Notes under the pieces: generated by a model
The model's input: the letters and a program-made list of their open reading frames with translations, nothing else
Told to the model about the DNA's origin: nothing
Databases searched by the model: none
Made by a program: the position numbers and the translations under genes
Assembly (NCBI GenBank): GCA_946902875.1
Contig: OX336344.1
Coordinates: forward strand, 20,295,791 to 20,359,790
Direction of reading: 5' to 3'
Origin: Nematopogon swammerdamellus
Lineage: Eukaryota > Arthropoda > Insecta > Lepidoptera > Adelidae
Length of the DNA stretch: 64,000 nt
Part shown: in pieces, positions 30,600 through 42,074 of the stretch
Numbering within the stretch: the stretch's first letter is position 1
How the letters are laid out: every line of letters begins with the position of its first letter

Positions 30600-31480
30600 G
30601 AAAAAAAAAATACATTTCTCTCTGCTCTCTATATCTGGATATTAAATAATATTTTTATCTCTCTGAATTCCGTTGCACTTATAACGTCCGTTCTCTTACA
30701 GAGATTTCTTTCAGCTAAACATTGGATGTTTGAGAAAATTAAGCATCTGAAAAATAAACCACTTTTGAAGAGGTAGATTTACCGCGGGCGTCATTCGATT
30801 CGATATGTATACACAATTTTTTTGTATATCGAATCGAATTGCACTGGCACTCTGCCAACGCATAACTCTTCTACGTATTCTATCATATTCCTTTATTATA
30901 GCTGTTCTATAGAGAGGTCCTGCTAGAAGATAGTGATTCGTTTGTTTTTGCCCGAGGCTTTATGAGACCTGCGACCAGGACTTTTGACGCTCTCAGACTC
31001 TTACGCGTAAAATTGATCAGTTGTATTTTTTCCAATAAGAAGATAAACCAACATGAATCGCTTTAGCTGCATTACTGACGTACTTTGTGGCAGAACCTTC
31101 AGACCCGCGGGTTTCCACTTTAATTCCAGATGAAAACCCAGAACATCTAAGCCAGATGCGGCACAGATGAGAAAAGTCGATTTTTGATAATAACTTAAAG
31201 GTAAAAATTATTGACTGACAAGCGGTAGATACCATTGAACCACCGGCACAGCCACTTATGCCAGTGACCCGATGACAAAATACCACAGATGAAAATGAAA
31301 CATAAAATAAAAAAATATATACATTATTAAATGTTTAGTATTTCGACCTAAGAATACACAAAATAAAAATATATCAGCTTTAAGAGTTTGCTGTCACTAA
31401 ATAAAATGATTTATTTATTTATTTATTATAGGTTTACCAACAGGTCTGACACATTTTCATTCATATACACAATGAACTCA
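30600..31480. other. Intron, small palindrome, no gene
   Basis: A short AT-rich palindrome (ATTCGATTCGATATG / CATATCGAATCGAAT-like, 30,793-30,840) surrounds ATACACAATTTTTTTG. A tRNA-like ACCGGCACAGCCACTT stretch near 31,240 is too short to assign. Nothing coding. Confidence 0.4.
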
Positions 31481-31481
31481 C

Positions 31482-31670
31482 GACACTTGGAGACAGGGAT
31501 GCACTTTTCAGTGTTGCGATCCAGCTTGTATCCTGACTCGCAGACGCAGCCTCCAGGGCAGGGACGCGCCGGATCACAAATGGGGAAAGGTCCCGAGTTT
31601 TTCGGACAGTAGTCGGTGGGGCAGCGGACAGCGCATTTTACGTACTTCTGGTGTGGTGGGCATTCGTGAG
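31482..31670 (-). CDS. TIL-domain exon
   Basis: 63 codons, ten cysteines. Opens AHECPPHQKYVKCAVRC and ends CIPVSKC. Acceptor TTCACAG, donor GTGAGT, phase 1-1. Loop CDPARPC is longer than in classes C to E, with proline at the second position after Cys5, so inhibitory action is uncertain. GYKLDRNTEKC parallels GYKFVRNSNRTRC of the exon at 4264. Confidence 0.9.
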
Positions 31671-31689
31671 CTGTGAATAACAAAAACAA

Positions 31690-32440
31690 CATTCAGTTAG
31701 GTTAGGTCATAGATACAGATTCAGATATTTATTTCGCCATAAAGTACACACCTTGACAATATTTCATTGGGACATGATAATATGCATATTCAGTTCGGTT
31801 ATTCATGTTTTTTTTTAATGTTCCTTTCTGTAATGCAATCCATAAGGAAGAACCGGGCTAGAAACCTTATAAAGCCTTTTTATAAATATAACTTAAGGAA
31901 GTTTTGATTACGTTAAATATAAAATATTATATCTAATAAACACGCATACTATACGAGTTATGAGATCATGCTACTTCCCCTAAAATATCCATTAATAAGA
32001 ACACCTCGATCACAGGAGATGAAAAAAGCACGTAAGAAAGAAAAAAATATGATTTTATTTCTGCCAACAAACAGTAACACAAATAGTTTAGCTTATATAT
32101 GCCCAATTCCTTTTTCGTCCAGTAGATTCGGAGAATAATAAGGTGAAGCAGACAGACAGAAAGACAGACACGAGTGTTCCTATAAGTAACGGTTCAGTTT
32201 TCTCCTCTTTTGAGTTATGGAACACTAAAAAAAAAGGTGCGTGTCCTTACGTACGCGTGTTAAAAGTTATATTTTATCTCACCCCCTCCTTCCCCAAAAT
32301 TCGATTGAGAGATGCGAAGAGATGGACAACAAATAGCTCTGTCTTTTTCAAACCATACGTCTGTTGATGCGGTGGTTGATGCATTCAAGTAAGAAAGCTC
32401 GCTACTTCTTCGTCAATTTAGAAGACCGTTTTTAACATAA
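31690..32440. other. Intron, no gene seen
   Basis: AT-rich. A GACAGACAGAAAGACAGAC stretch and GTAACGGTTCAGTTTTCTCC near 32,150-32,200 look like a dispersed-repeat end. No exon found. Confidence 0.4.
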
Positions 32441-32446
32441 ACTCAC

Positions 32447-32620
32447 GGCAATTTTCTTTCCGAATGCAAGTGTTATTGGCGGCCCTGACGAAGCCATCCC
32501 TGCAGAAGCACCCCTCCACACACACGTCTATGCAGGGCGGTGGATTCTTGTAGTTTTTACACGTGAGAGGACACGCAGTACCACATTTTTGGTACTTTTC
32601 GTTGTTCCCGCACTGTGGAC
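32447..32620 (-). CDS. TIL-domain exon
   Basis: 58 codons, ten cysteines. Opens GPQCGNNEKYQKCGTAC and ends CIRKENC. Acceptor TTTCAG, donor GTGAGT, phase 1-1. Loop CIDVC puts aspartate at predicted P1, rare among serine-protease inhibitors, so it may target an unusual protease or be structural. General layout (CGTACPLTC, GCFCRDG) matches 53379 and 54327. Confidence 0.9.
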
Positions 32621-32839
32621 CTGAAATAATGCATGCGTTTCCTGGAGTTTACTTAATTCACCTGGGTTAGTTCTAGATGCAGTTACAATACCTACTTTTC
32701 GTAAATATTATTCACCTGGGTGCATTAAGTATGCCAAAAGTAAACTTTATTCGTCTAATTCACCTGGATGCATCAGGTGCACTTATTAGTAAATTTTATT
32801 CACAAATTTATGTGATACAGAACATAATCTTCTTAAACA

Positions 32840-33041
32840 CTCTACAAAAGGACCAGTGGTTATATTCTCTTTGAAAGGGACAACACAGATCAGAGATAAC
32901 AGATGGACACTGTTTTCCCCGAAATAACAATCAAAGGATGCTCTACAAAAGGACCAGTGGTTATATTCTCTTTGAAAGGGACAACACAGATCAGAGATAA
33001 CAGATGGACACTGTTTTCTCCGAAATAACAATCAAAGGATG
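32840..33041. repeat. 101-bp tandem duplication
   Basis: CTCTACAAAAGGACCAGTGG begins near 32,840 and again at 32,941; the two 101-bp copies are almost identical (TTTTCCCC against TTTTCTCC). Recent local duplication, non-coding. Confidence 0.9.
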
Positions 33042-33145
33042 CTATTACCACTTCCAAGAATGCTTAATAAGAAAAGCCAAATCAAAGTTTGTTAAAAAAT
33101 ATAGACTGAACTTTAAATTACGTAGGTATTATATACCTACGCATA

Positions 33146-33605
33146 GGCGCCGACTACGTGGGTGCTCGGGGGCTCCAGCACCCACGAGGGGTGAGTAGTG
33201 GGTGCGGAGCACCCACGACGATAGATATAAAAACTGATCAGTAATAGGATTTGAGCTACGATAAAAGTGCCTTATTTACTTACAAGCCTTTGAGCGGCCA
33301 CATTTACACATTCGCACTAGTGGCGCGATGAATAGCGTACGTTATAGTACTCCTATATTATTTTTTAACATGCAATAGAATATAGGAGCACTACATGTGT
33401 AGGTGCATCGTGCGAATGTGTAAATGCGGCAAATGCAAAACATTGTGCGAACGTTTTGCGAATCCATGCTGCCAGGTGCCGGGAGAATTAATGAAAAATT
33501 GGAGAAGCATATGTCCAGCAGTGGACGGCAAAACTTGGATGATTATTGTTCAATAAAAAAAAATTGCATGAGCACCCACGAGGATTTCTAAAAGTCGGCG
33601 CCCCT
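33146..33605. mobile_element. Fold-back element with GGCGCCGACT ends, nested MITE
   Basis: Left end AGGCGCCGACTACGTGGGTGC pairs with right end GTGCT/GAGCACCCACGAGG ... AAAAGTCGGCGCC. Inside, 33,294-33,430 is a separate palindrome with ends GCCACATTTACACATTCGCAC and GTGCGAATGTGTAAATGCGGC. Remnant GGAGAAGCATATGTCCAGC near 33,500 resembles an RTE LINE tail. Confidence 0.6.
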
Positions 33606-33715
33606 GTACAAGCACAGATTACTTAATAGTTCTACAAGTACAAGGAGTGATTAAAGCCTACGAATAGTATAGTTAATGCACCCAGGTGAACTGCGTGAAC
33701 TACCGTCGCAAGCAC

Positions 33716-33970
33716 ATGCTCCGAACAGCCAATATCACCTCCGAGAAGGTAGATACCGGAGATACCGGAGATTTCCCTGGATTGCTGGCTATACTAGACT
33801 AGAGGAAAACACAACCGAGGTTGCTATGCGGCCATCTATGCGGCGTGAAAAGGCTCCTGTCAGGCCGGCATGGCATTCGCAATCCCCGTGCATCACAGAA
33901 TGTCCATGGACATCGTTAGACACCTACTTATAGGTGAAACGAAGCCACATGTCGCGCTATCCATAAAAAA
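33716..33970. repeat. SINE-A fragment joined to LINE-alpha 3' end
   Basis: 33,716-33,840 matches the distal part of SINE-A in minus orientation (ATATCACCTCCGAGAAGG, CTATACTAGACTAGAGG). 33,845-33,970 is a plus-oriented LINE-alpha 3' end (CAGGCCGGCATGGCATTCG, ATGTCGCGCTATCCATAAA). The rest to 34,420 shows no gene. Confidence 0.65.
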
Positions 33971-34427
33971 AATAAAAAACCAAATATGAATATAACATAT
34001 TTTCATTTCAATTTAATCATAACAAAACATAATTTTTTTTTTTTTTCAAAATTAATTAACCTCTAAAATTATCGACCACTGCGCGGCAAGTCAATTCTGA
34101 GATGTAAGCAATTTCTTTTCGGATATTTTCTTTTAGCGCATCCTCAGATTTGTGTCATACACTTTCAATTCTTGGTCGTTTGAAGTGATGGAGTGTCATT
34201 AAAGTTGCACCAATTGTGATGTTCTCGAAATTTACGCGCGATTCGATTGGTCGCCGAAATTATTGTTGTGATAAAACTCGCGTACACAAAAAGAGCGCTA
34301 CGCACAGGTGAAACGCTGCATGGCGACTGAATTCCCAGAAATTGAATTTCGAATTAAGAACACAGACGCGGCTTTCCGCGCGTCATATGTTTTTAATTCG
34401 AAATTCAAATTATCTGTACAAACTTAC

Positions 34428-34610
34428 TGCATTCTTCCACCGTAACGCATTTTTTCGTGTTTTCGTCGTACACATACGGCTTCCTGCAGTCGCAGCCGTT
34501 CAGGCTACATCCGATTGGGCATCTCCTGTTGGCGATAACCTTGTGGTCGCGGCACGTGTTTCCACAGTGGGTACCGCAGCCCGGCTTCGTGCGTGGGTCG
34601 CCTTTGCAAG
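34428..34610 (-). CDS. TIL-domain exon
   Basis: 61 codons, ten cysteines. Opens ACKGDPRTKPGCGTHC and ends CVTVEEC. Acceptor TTTCCAG, donor GTAAGT, phase 1-1. Loop CPIGC gives isoleucine at predicted P1. Closely related to 51204 (ACNNDPNTKPGCG) and more distantly to 21887. The upstream intron is the longest in the gene, 13.1 kb, because it holds the composite element. Confidence 0.9.
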
Positions 34611-34699
34611 CTGGAAACATGGCGTAGGTACTTAATTATGTATTGCCTTGGAGGGTATACCCTCACCTGTTAGTGCCTGTTATTCGGATAAGACATGTC

Positions 34700-34995
34700 A
34701 GTCAGTCAGTCAGCGTGTATGCGTCCACTGCTGGACATAAGCCTCTCCAATTTTCCTTCAGTCCTCCCGGCCTTCAGCGGTACGGAACCAGTGCTTTCCG
34801 CCGACGTAATTGATGTCGTCGTCCCACCTGGCGGGTGGTCTTCCCACACACCGTTTACATGTTTGCGGCCGCCACTGCCACTTGAGCTTAGCCACCCTGT
34901 GTTCAATATCGACAACTTTGGAGCGTCGTCGGCGGATTGCTATCTCACTTAGCGAGCGACCGTCAGAGTCCACGTTTCACACTCGTACGTCATAA
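34700..34995 (-). pseudogene. RTE-type LINE, C-terminal fragment
   Basis: Minus-strand frame gives VAKLKWQW, VGRPPARWDDDINYVGG and WFRTAEGRED, the same RTE tail as at 28,846. Truncated at both ends. Frame is shifted within the fragment. Confidence 0.75.
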
Positions 34996-35279
34996 CCGGA
35001 TAGTTACTATAACTACAATTCTGAAAACTGTATTTACATAATTTTATACAGACAAATGAAAAATTATAAAGGTAGAATGTGACATTCTTTATAATTTTTC
35101 TTTATACTGTATACAGGATGTTTGGTAATTCGATACATTCCTTCTAAGGGGTCATTCTAGAGCTAATTTGCAACAAATTTGTCCCAATGAACCATGGGTC
35201 GAAAATCAATAGTTTTTGAGTTATTTAGGATTAAAATTTTTTTTTTATTTTAGTTAGTCTTGTAAACAAAAAATGATAT

Positions 35280-35930
35280 AGTCCAGGAAACGAGGAAATT
35301 CCTTGTATGGGCTCTTCGGACTAATTCCTCTGTCGCTGAAACTTTGCAGTGTGATAGAGTAGTGTTTAAAATATACGTTTGACAAATTATCTAGGATTTT
35401 TGATGTTTGGAAGTTAGGTATTAAAATGAATGAATGCCTAAAAATGAAAATCGCTTATAACTGCTGATGAAAAATTGCTCCGTCCGAAATTCCTTCGGTA
35501 TATGATATTATATATTAATAAGAGTATATATTAACATTATCTAGGAAAATTTCGATTTCGAATAGGCAGAAATTTGAAAATATCTATTTTGTATCACAAC
35601 TTCTTCAGAAAAATTGCTCTGTCAATTTTAATTTTTTTATATGTCTTAATTTATTTAAATATATCGCTTTTGACAATTATCTAGGAAATTGTCCATATCG
35701 ATCACACCTTTACAGATTTTCGGCAATAATTCGCTGTGAAAAATTGCTCCGTCCGAAATTCCTTCGGAATATGATATTATATATTAATAAGAGTATACAT
35801 ACAACATTATCTAGGAAAATTTCGATTTCGAATAGGCAGAAATTTGAAAATACCTATTTTGTATCACAACTTCTTCAGAAAATTGACCATATAAATGCCA
35901 AAAGGCACCAACCCACAAATTGGTTAAAAT
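35280..35930. repeat. Left arm with internal tandem repeat
   Basis: ATTGCTCCGTCCGAAATTCC followed by ATATTATCTAGGAAAATTTC-type units recur near 35,465 and 35,740 (period about 270 bp), each containing TTCGAATAGGCAGAAATTTG. The same units appear inverted at 44,660-45,200. Confidence 0.7.
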
Positions 35931-36199
35931 GAGTTAAATATACCAATCGAGAGCTAATCAACCCTCTATTTTTTGCAGAAAAGACCCAGGCAGGCTACTT
36001 GGTATATACTAATAGGTTTCTACACATTCGTCCGCCCAATTGAGGTATATCGCAACAGCAGAAAAGAATTATGCTACTTGGTACTAGCTAACTGGTCAGA
36101 TTTTTTTTTTGCGTAAAAGATCCAAGCGAGATGGACTTTTTTGTTTTTAATGAAGTACGCTAAAAGTATTTATCAAAACAGAGCCAAGATATCTGGTAC

Positions 36200-36780
36200 T
36201 TTTTGGCATTATATAATAAAAACAAACTGTATATCGCAAAGTGGAACCAATTTATGTGGTTCTTTTTGGCATTTATAATAAAAACAAACGGTATATTGCA
36301 AAAATGGAATCAATTTATGTGGTTGGTTTGCCTTTGGGGACCTATAGTGAGTCTTATTTCATTGGAAATAAGAGTTCTTTTTCTAAAAATAAAATCAAAC
36401 ATGTCTACGTTCTATGAAACAGAACGCCTAATAATAAATAAGTTAAGTTCAGTTCACTACCGCGACGAATGTGTCAGTTCACGACCGCGAAGTAAAGTAA
36501 ATTGCTGTTTTCGACGTGGCTCAATGTACCTACTACGTAGTGATCGCGACATATCGTCAGAGTGTAGTTCGACGTCGTCGCCCAAGCAGGTGCCTACGCC
36601 GCGCCGCCTAACGTAACCATTGAAGATAGAATATAATAGAATAGAATATTTATTTGTATAACATATACAAGTCACAAACTAACATTCACACATTTTAAAA
36701 TTTTTCTATTTAGAAAATAAAATAATATGAAACATAATAAATGAATCCTATTAAAATTAAAATTATTAATAATAGAAATC
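36200..36780. other. Composite core, unassigned
   Basis: A short duplicated segment (CAATTTATGTGGTT near 36,248 and 36,311) lies in an open plus frame of 137 codons without recognisable domain. 36,620-36,650 (AATATAATAGAATAGAATAT) looks like an inverse LINE tail. I call no gene. Confidence 0.35.
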
Positions 36781-36789
36781 CGATATAAA

Positions 36790-39700
36790 AGTCACACGTG
36801 CCTCCTGGGTGGTGCCAAATGAACAGCAATCAGCGTGTGGGAGATCTTCGGATCGGCTGGGTTCGCCACCACACCCCGGGAGAAACAATTACACCGGCAT
36901 AACAGTTCGCTGTGTTCCGGTGTACTTCCCGGGGACCCAGTAGCAGGTGGGGTTGGCTGTGGTGAGGAGTAGGCCAGTGATCCCGACGCGGATTCGCTGT
37001 TCAGAGGTGACGCATCGACACGGTTGACAGGGAGACCCGGTTAAACGGTTATTCCGCTGGCCGCCCGCCGGGTAGTACAGGAGCCCAATCGCGTCTAACC
37101 AACGCGAGAGGCTGCCCCGGTCAACCGGCGCATAATCCCGGAGTGGTCCGTCGTGCCGGTTGGTGACCGGAGTAGGGGTTCCGGCGGCCACTTCCGGGGG
37201 GGACCGGGGGCCTTTCCGTCTTCCGTGTCGGCGCAACACTAACCTGAGTAGTAAGCGATGAAGCTAGGGTCCACGCTTTGCCCGTGAATCACCACAGCCA
37301 CCCTTTCATGCTCTTTCCCTCCCTCTTACAAAAATCATGGCAGCGAAAAAAAAGGAAAAAAAGGTTCAATCAGCGGTGCACACCCTTACACCACTATTTA
37401 GCGTTGACTCGACCAACGTGCGGGGGTTGCATACCAATTTGAATGCCGTCCATCACCACCTGGAGACGAAGAAGCCGGCCTTGCTTTTCCTGACGGAATC
37501 ACAAATATATCGACCTGCACTACCCCGGCTACACCCTGGAAGAAGCCTTCCGGTCGCGAGCCGGGGTTTGCTTGTTTGTCAGGGCAGATATTTGCTGTCG
37601 TCGCCTGCGCTGCCTTGAGGACTCCGAGCTATCAGTACTTTGGGTCCACGAGGATCTGGGAACGGTCTCGCGGGTGTACGCCTGTCTGTACAGGTCGCAC
37701 TCTGGTGATGCAGAGACAGCTCGGTTATTTTAGTACCTGAGTGGAGCGGCAGACAAAGTCCAAGAGCGGTTCCCTACCGCGGATTTGGTTCTTCTTGGAG
37801 ACTTCAATGCCCATCACGAGGCATGGCTAGGCTCCAGGAGAACTGACTTTGCGGGGAGAGCCGCCTACGACTTCGCCCTGACGCATGACCTGTCTCAACT
37901 CACCAACCAACCAGCCCACCAGGCTGCCAGATATAGACGGTCATGAACCCTCTCTGCTGGATCTTCTGCTGACAACGAACCCCACTGGATATAAGGTCGC
38001 AGTGAGAGCCCCGCTGGGTTCCTCTGATCATTGTTTAGTGTGGTCCACGGTGCCATCTTCGCCTCCTCAGTCCCGTACTGGAGGAATGCGTCGAATTTGG
38101 CACTACGCGTCAGCAGATTGGGATGGGATGCGAGAACACTTCGCATCCTACCCTTGGAGAGAGATCAGCTTCAGTTCGGGCGATCCGTCGCAATGCGCTA
38201 ATACCGTTGCCGAGGTGGTTCTGGGGGCAATGGAAATGTTTATTCGCAGCGCCTCTGTCTACCTCGGTGGTAAAAGCCAACCATGGTACAGCCGCGACTG
38301 TGCTGATGCTGTCGCAGCTAAATGCGCAGCTTATCGGGCATGGTCGCGCGCTCGTGCCGGACGTGATCCGAACGCATCCTAACTGAAGAAGGAATACAAC
38401 CGCCTCTCCAGATCCTGCAAAAAGGTTATTGCCAGGGCCAAATTTGACCACATCGGCAGAATCGGCGATAGACTGAACCAGCACCCAACTGGGAGCCGTG
38501 AGTTCTGGTCTCTCGCTAAATATGTCGAGTCAAATTTCTGCCGCTCCTCTCTTCCACCTCTGCAGTGTCCTGGAGGCTCACTTGTCCACTCCGCAAAGAA
38601 GAAAGCCGACTTACTGGTATCTCTCTTTGCGGGGAACTCCAACCTGGACGATGGGGGTGCCACTCCCCCATCCATACCTAGGTGTGAGAACTCCATGTCG
38701 GAAGTGCAGTTTCGACAACGGACTGTACGGGCGGAACTTCTCTCCCTAGACGTCAGGAAGGCGAGTGGGCCGGATAGGATTCCTGCATTGGTGTTAAAAA
38801 GGTGTGCTCCCGAGCTGGCCCCAGTGCTGACGCGCCTATTCCGTCTCTCCTACTCCAATTGCCGTGTGCCGGCGGCCTGGAAATCTGCGTTTTTGCAAGC
38901 GGTCCCTAAAAAGGGTGACCGCTCAAACCCGTCAAACTACCGACCTATAGCGATTACCTCCCTTTTCTGTAAGGTGATGGAGCGCATTATCAATACGCAG
39001 CTCATGAAGTACCTGGAGACGAATGACCTCATCAGCGATCGGCAATACGGCTTCCGGCCAAAACGATCTGCTGGTGATCTCCTAGCGTACGTCACTCACC
39101 TTTGGGGGGAATCGCTTGACGGTCATGGTGAATTGATGCTACCTATTTTAATTTTGAATTTTAATTTATTTTAATTTTATTTTTATTTTATATTTTTTTA
39201 TATTGACATAATTGAATTTTTAACCTTTAACAATTCTATTGATGCGAAGTATTTTAATTTAGCTCTAGTTTTAATTGCCTTTCATGCACAAAACAGTTTT
39301 TTTTTTCTCTGTATTCTTATAATTTTTAGTTATGTACCTATATTATTGCTAATTATTAGTCCCTTACCATGGCTAGACCCAGACAGTTTCAATTGTAAAT
39401 TTGGTAAACTAAAATGTGACGAACTCAAGTGTACCGATGGTACCTAAGATGGAAATGAATAAATGAAAAATGAAATGAAAAATACTTGGCAATTGGCCTT
39501 GATATTGCCAAGGCATTTGATCGGCTTTGGCACAAGTCGCTCTTGGGCAAATTGCCGGCTTACGGACTTCCTTCTGGCCTCTGTGACTGGGTCGCCGACT
39601 TCCTACATGGGCGTAGCATTCAGGTCCTAGTGGACGGTTGCTCGTCGGACGCCATGTCAGTGAACGCCGGCGTACCACAAGGATCTGTGTTGTCACCCAC

Positions 39701-40690
39701 GCTGTTTCTTCTGCATATCAATGATATGCTGTCTCTGGGCAACATACATTGTTATGCGGATGACAGTACGGCACACGGATCCTACACCAGTCACCCTTCA
39801 GCCAGTCGGGATATTGTGGATGAGAAGAGGCGAAGACTTGTGTCTGAGCTCGAACACACACTCGGCTCTATTTCCGAATGGGGCCGTAGCAATTTGGTCG
39901 AGTTCAACGCTTCCAAGACACAAGTTTGCGCGTTAAGTGCGAAGAGAGCGGCGTTCACACCGGCTCCTTCATTCCAAGGCACGTCGCTTAAATTAAGCGA
40001 ACACCTCGGGGTCCTCGGAGTCGAACTGTCGCACGACTTGAACTTTCGTCGCCATATCGAGGGGAAGGCCAAGCTGGCTTCTAAAAAGCTGGGCGTACTC
40101 AATAAGGTGCGACGGTACTTCACGCCGGACCAAAGGCTGCTTTTGTATAAATCGCAGATCAGGTCCTGCTTGGAGTACTGCTCGCACCTGTGGGATGGCT
40201 CTGCCAAATACCAGCTTGCGCCTCTGGACTCGATCCAGCGTCGAGCCGTGCGACTAGTGGGTGACCCCGCAGTGTCCCGCGATCTAAAACCACTGCAACA
40301 CCGTAGGGATGTCGGCTCCCTAAGTGTGTTCTATCGCTTATTCCATGGGGAGTACTCGGAGGAGCTGTTTAACGCAATCCCGCCGTCCCCTTTCCATCTC
40401 CGCACCACATGAACTGGGCAGGGATTGCATCCCTATACGCTGGACTTACCGCGGATGCGTACTAATCGATTCTGCAGATCATTCCTCTACAGAACCGGTA
40501 AACTCTGGAATGCTCTCCCTGCTCATATATTTCCCCCCAAGTACAGTCTCGGGTCCTTAAAGAGGGGCGTGAATGGGCACCTGTCAGGCCGGCATGGCAT
40601 TCGCAACCCCCGCATACGACCGAATGTCCATGGGCGTCGTTAGACACCTTATGGGTGGCTCGGCGCCATATGTCGCGCTTTCAATAAAAA
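36790..40690 (+). pseudogene. LINE-alpha, near full-length but broken
   Basis: A GC-rich 5' leader (36,790-37,336) precedes an ATG at 37,337. Endonuclease signs: TNVRGLHTNLNAV, LLGDFNAHHEAW (37,790-37,830), SSDHCLV (about 38,020). Reverse transcriptase signs: ASGPDRIPALVLK, FLQAVPKKGDRS, QYGFRPKRSAGDLL (39,040-39,085), LDIAKAFDRLW (motif A), AGVPQGSVLSPTLF (motif B), CYADDSTAH (motif C, about 39,750). Frameshifts and stops break the first half, and 350 bp is inserted in the RT domain. The 3' end with AATAAA at 40,682 is the source of the many 3' fragments in the window. An APE-type non-LTR element of the Jockey/R1/CR1 group; clade not resolved. Confidence 0.85.
39134..39483 (+). repeat. LINE-tail insertion inside LINE-alpha
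   Basis: T/A-rich sequence ending GTACCGATGGTACC...GAAATGAATAAATGAAAAATG interrupts the RT domain between GESLDGHGE and LAIGLDIAKAFDRLW. The AATAAA-like repeated end points to a truncated LINE 3' end of another family. Confidence 0.65.
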
Positions 40691-40734
40691 AAAATAAAAA
40701 AAAAACGTTCCTCCATTCTCTTCGCCTCAAGACT

Positions 40735-41140
40735 CTACCTGCAGCGGTCTTCATGCAAGAAGCACACAGCGCCTCCTGGCGGAAAGGAGAAGAGTCCGGT
40801 TGCCTAGGCGACGGACTGTTGTGATCTGACACGTCCGAAAATACAAGCGGGAGCGGGCGGTTTTGTTCAAACATTTTGCTCTGGAAAAGATAAAATCCAC
40901 CCTGATCGAGCGCGGCGCGGGCTCTCAGGGCTTGTTGCGACCTAATACGGCATAAGTATAGTGAGTGTAGTTTCCGAAGTGTGTGCGTAGCTGGGCCCAG
41001 CAGATCCTTGGACACCGGGACGTTTCCGTGCCGATCGACGACCACCACCTGAAGGACCGAGCTATCGAAGGTGCGGCTGCGGGCGGAGACATCAACATCC
41101 AGGTAGGAGGTACCACACCACCACACACTTTGCGCTACAC
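40735..41140. other. GC-rich segment of unknown origin
   Basis: Contains an open plus frame over part of its length, ending GGAGACATCAACATCCAG|GTAGGAGG, a good donor context. It lies between the LINE-alpha 3' end and the 102-bp minisatellite. No family recognised; it may be a host exon captured by the composite, or part of a retroelement leader. Confidence 0.3.
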
Positions 41141-41143
41141 CTC

Positions 41144-41910
41144 GAAGCTAGTCCGACGAATTCCGACGCTGCTCAGAAGGAGTCCAACATTTCCCTGTGT
41201 TCCCCCGACGCCATCCAGACGCAGTCCGACATCTACGTGAGCTCGGAAGCTAGTCCGACGAATCCCGAAGCTGCTCAGAAGGAGTCCAACATTGCCCTGC
41301 GTTCCCACGACGCCATTCAGACGGAGTCCGACATCTAAGTGAGCTCGGAAGCTAGTCCGACGAATCCCGACGCTGCTAAGAAAGAGCCCGACACTGCCCT
41401 GGGGTTCCCCGACACAATACAGACGGAGCCCGACATCCAAGTAAGCCTCAAAGCTAGTCCGACGAATCCCGACGCTGCTCAGAAGGAGTCCGACACTGCC
41501 CTGCGTTCCCCCGACGCCACCCAGACGCAGTCCGACATCTAAGCGAGCTCTGAAACCAGTCCGACGAATCCCGACGCTGCTCAGAAGGAGTCCGACACTG
41601 CCCTGCGTTCCCCCGACGCCATCCAGACGCAGTCCGACATCTAAGCGAGCTCCGAAAGCAGCCCGACGAATCCCGACGCGGCTCAGAAGGAGTCCGACAC
41701 TGCCCCTGCGTTCCCCCGACGCCATCCAGACGCGGTCTGACATCTAAGCGAGCCTCGAAGCCAGTCCGACGAATTCCGACGCAGCTCGGAAGGAGCCCGA
41801 CACTGCCCAACGTCCCCCGACGCCATCCCGATGGAGCCCGATACTGCCCTGCGTTCCCCGACGCCATCCAGACGGAGCCCGACACCTAAGCGAATTTCCG
41901 AAGTCAGCCA
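41144..41910 (+). repeat. 102-bp coding-frame minisatellite
   Basis: Units start near 41,144, 41,246, 41,348, 41,450, 41,552, 41,654 and 41,757: a 102-bp period, exactly 34 codons. In plus frame units read ASPTNPDAAQKESDTA then LRSPDAIQTQSDI, often with a stop at each unit end. Minus-strand frames stay open for about 200 codons because of the periodicity. Probably a decayed repetitive protein segment, such as a retroelement gag/ORF1, rather than an active gene. Confidence 0.75.
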
Positions 41911-42074
41911 GACGGATCCAGACGCTACGCCAAACTAATCCTATCACGAAGCGCAAAATAAGATCTGAACTGACTGATAGATAACAGTAGACAACACCCG
42001 TCGCCGCCGCGTAAACCAGCCTCGGGGAAACTTGTAAAAGTCCCAATCGTCTCTTATTTACCCTATTTCACCCC

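Noticed and set aside
36203..36616. 137-codon plus-strand frame
   Set aside because: No recognisable domain, begins in a duplicated AT-rich stretch and lies within the composite element.
41135..41885. Minus-strand open frames of 143-202 codons over the 102-bp repeat
   Set aside because: Open frames are expected when the repeat period is a multiple of three. Composition (GLLLSSVGIRR repeats) matches no known protein, and the plus frame looks more protein-like.
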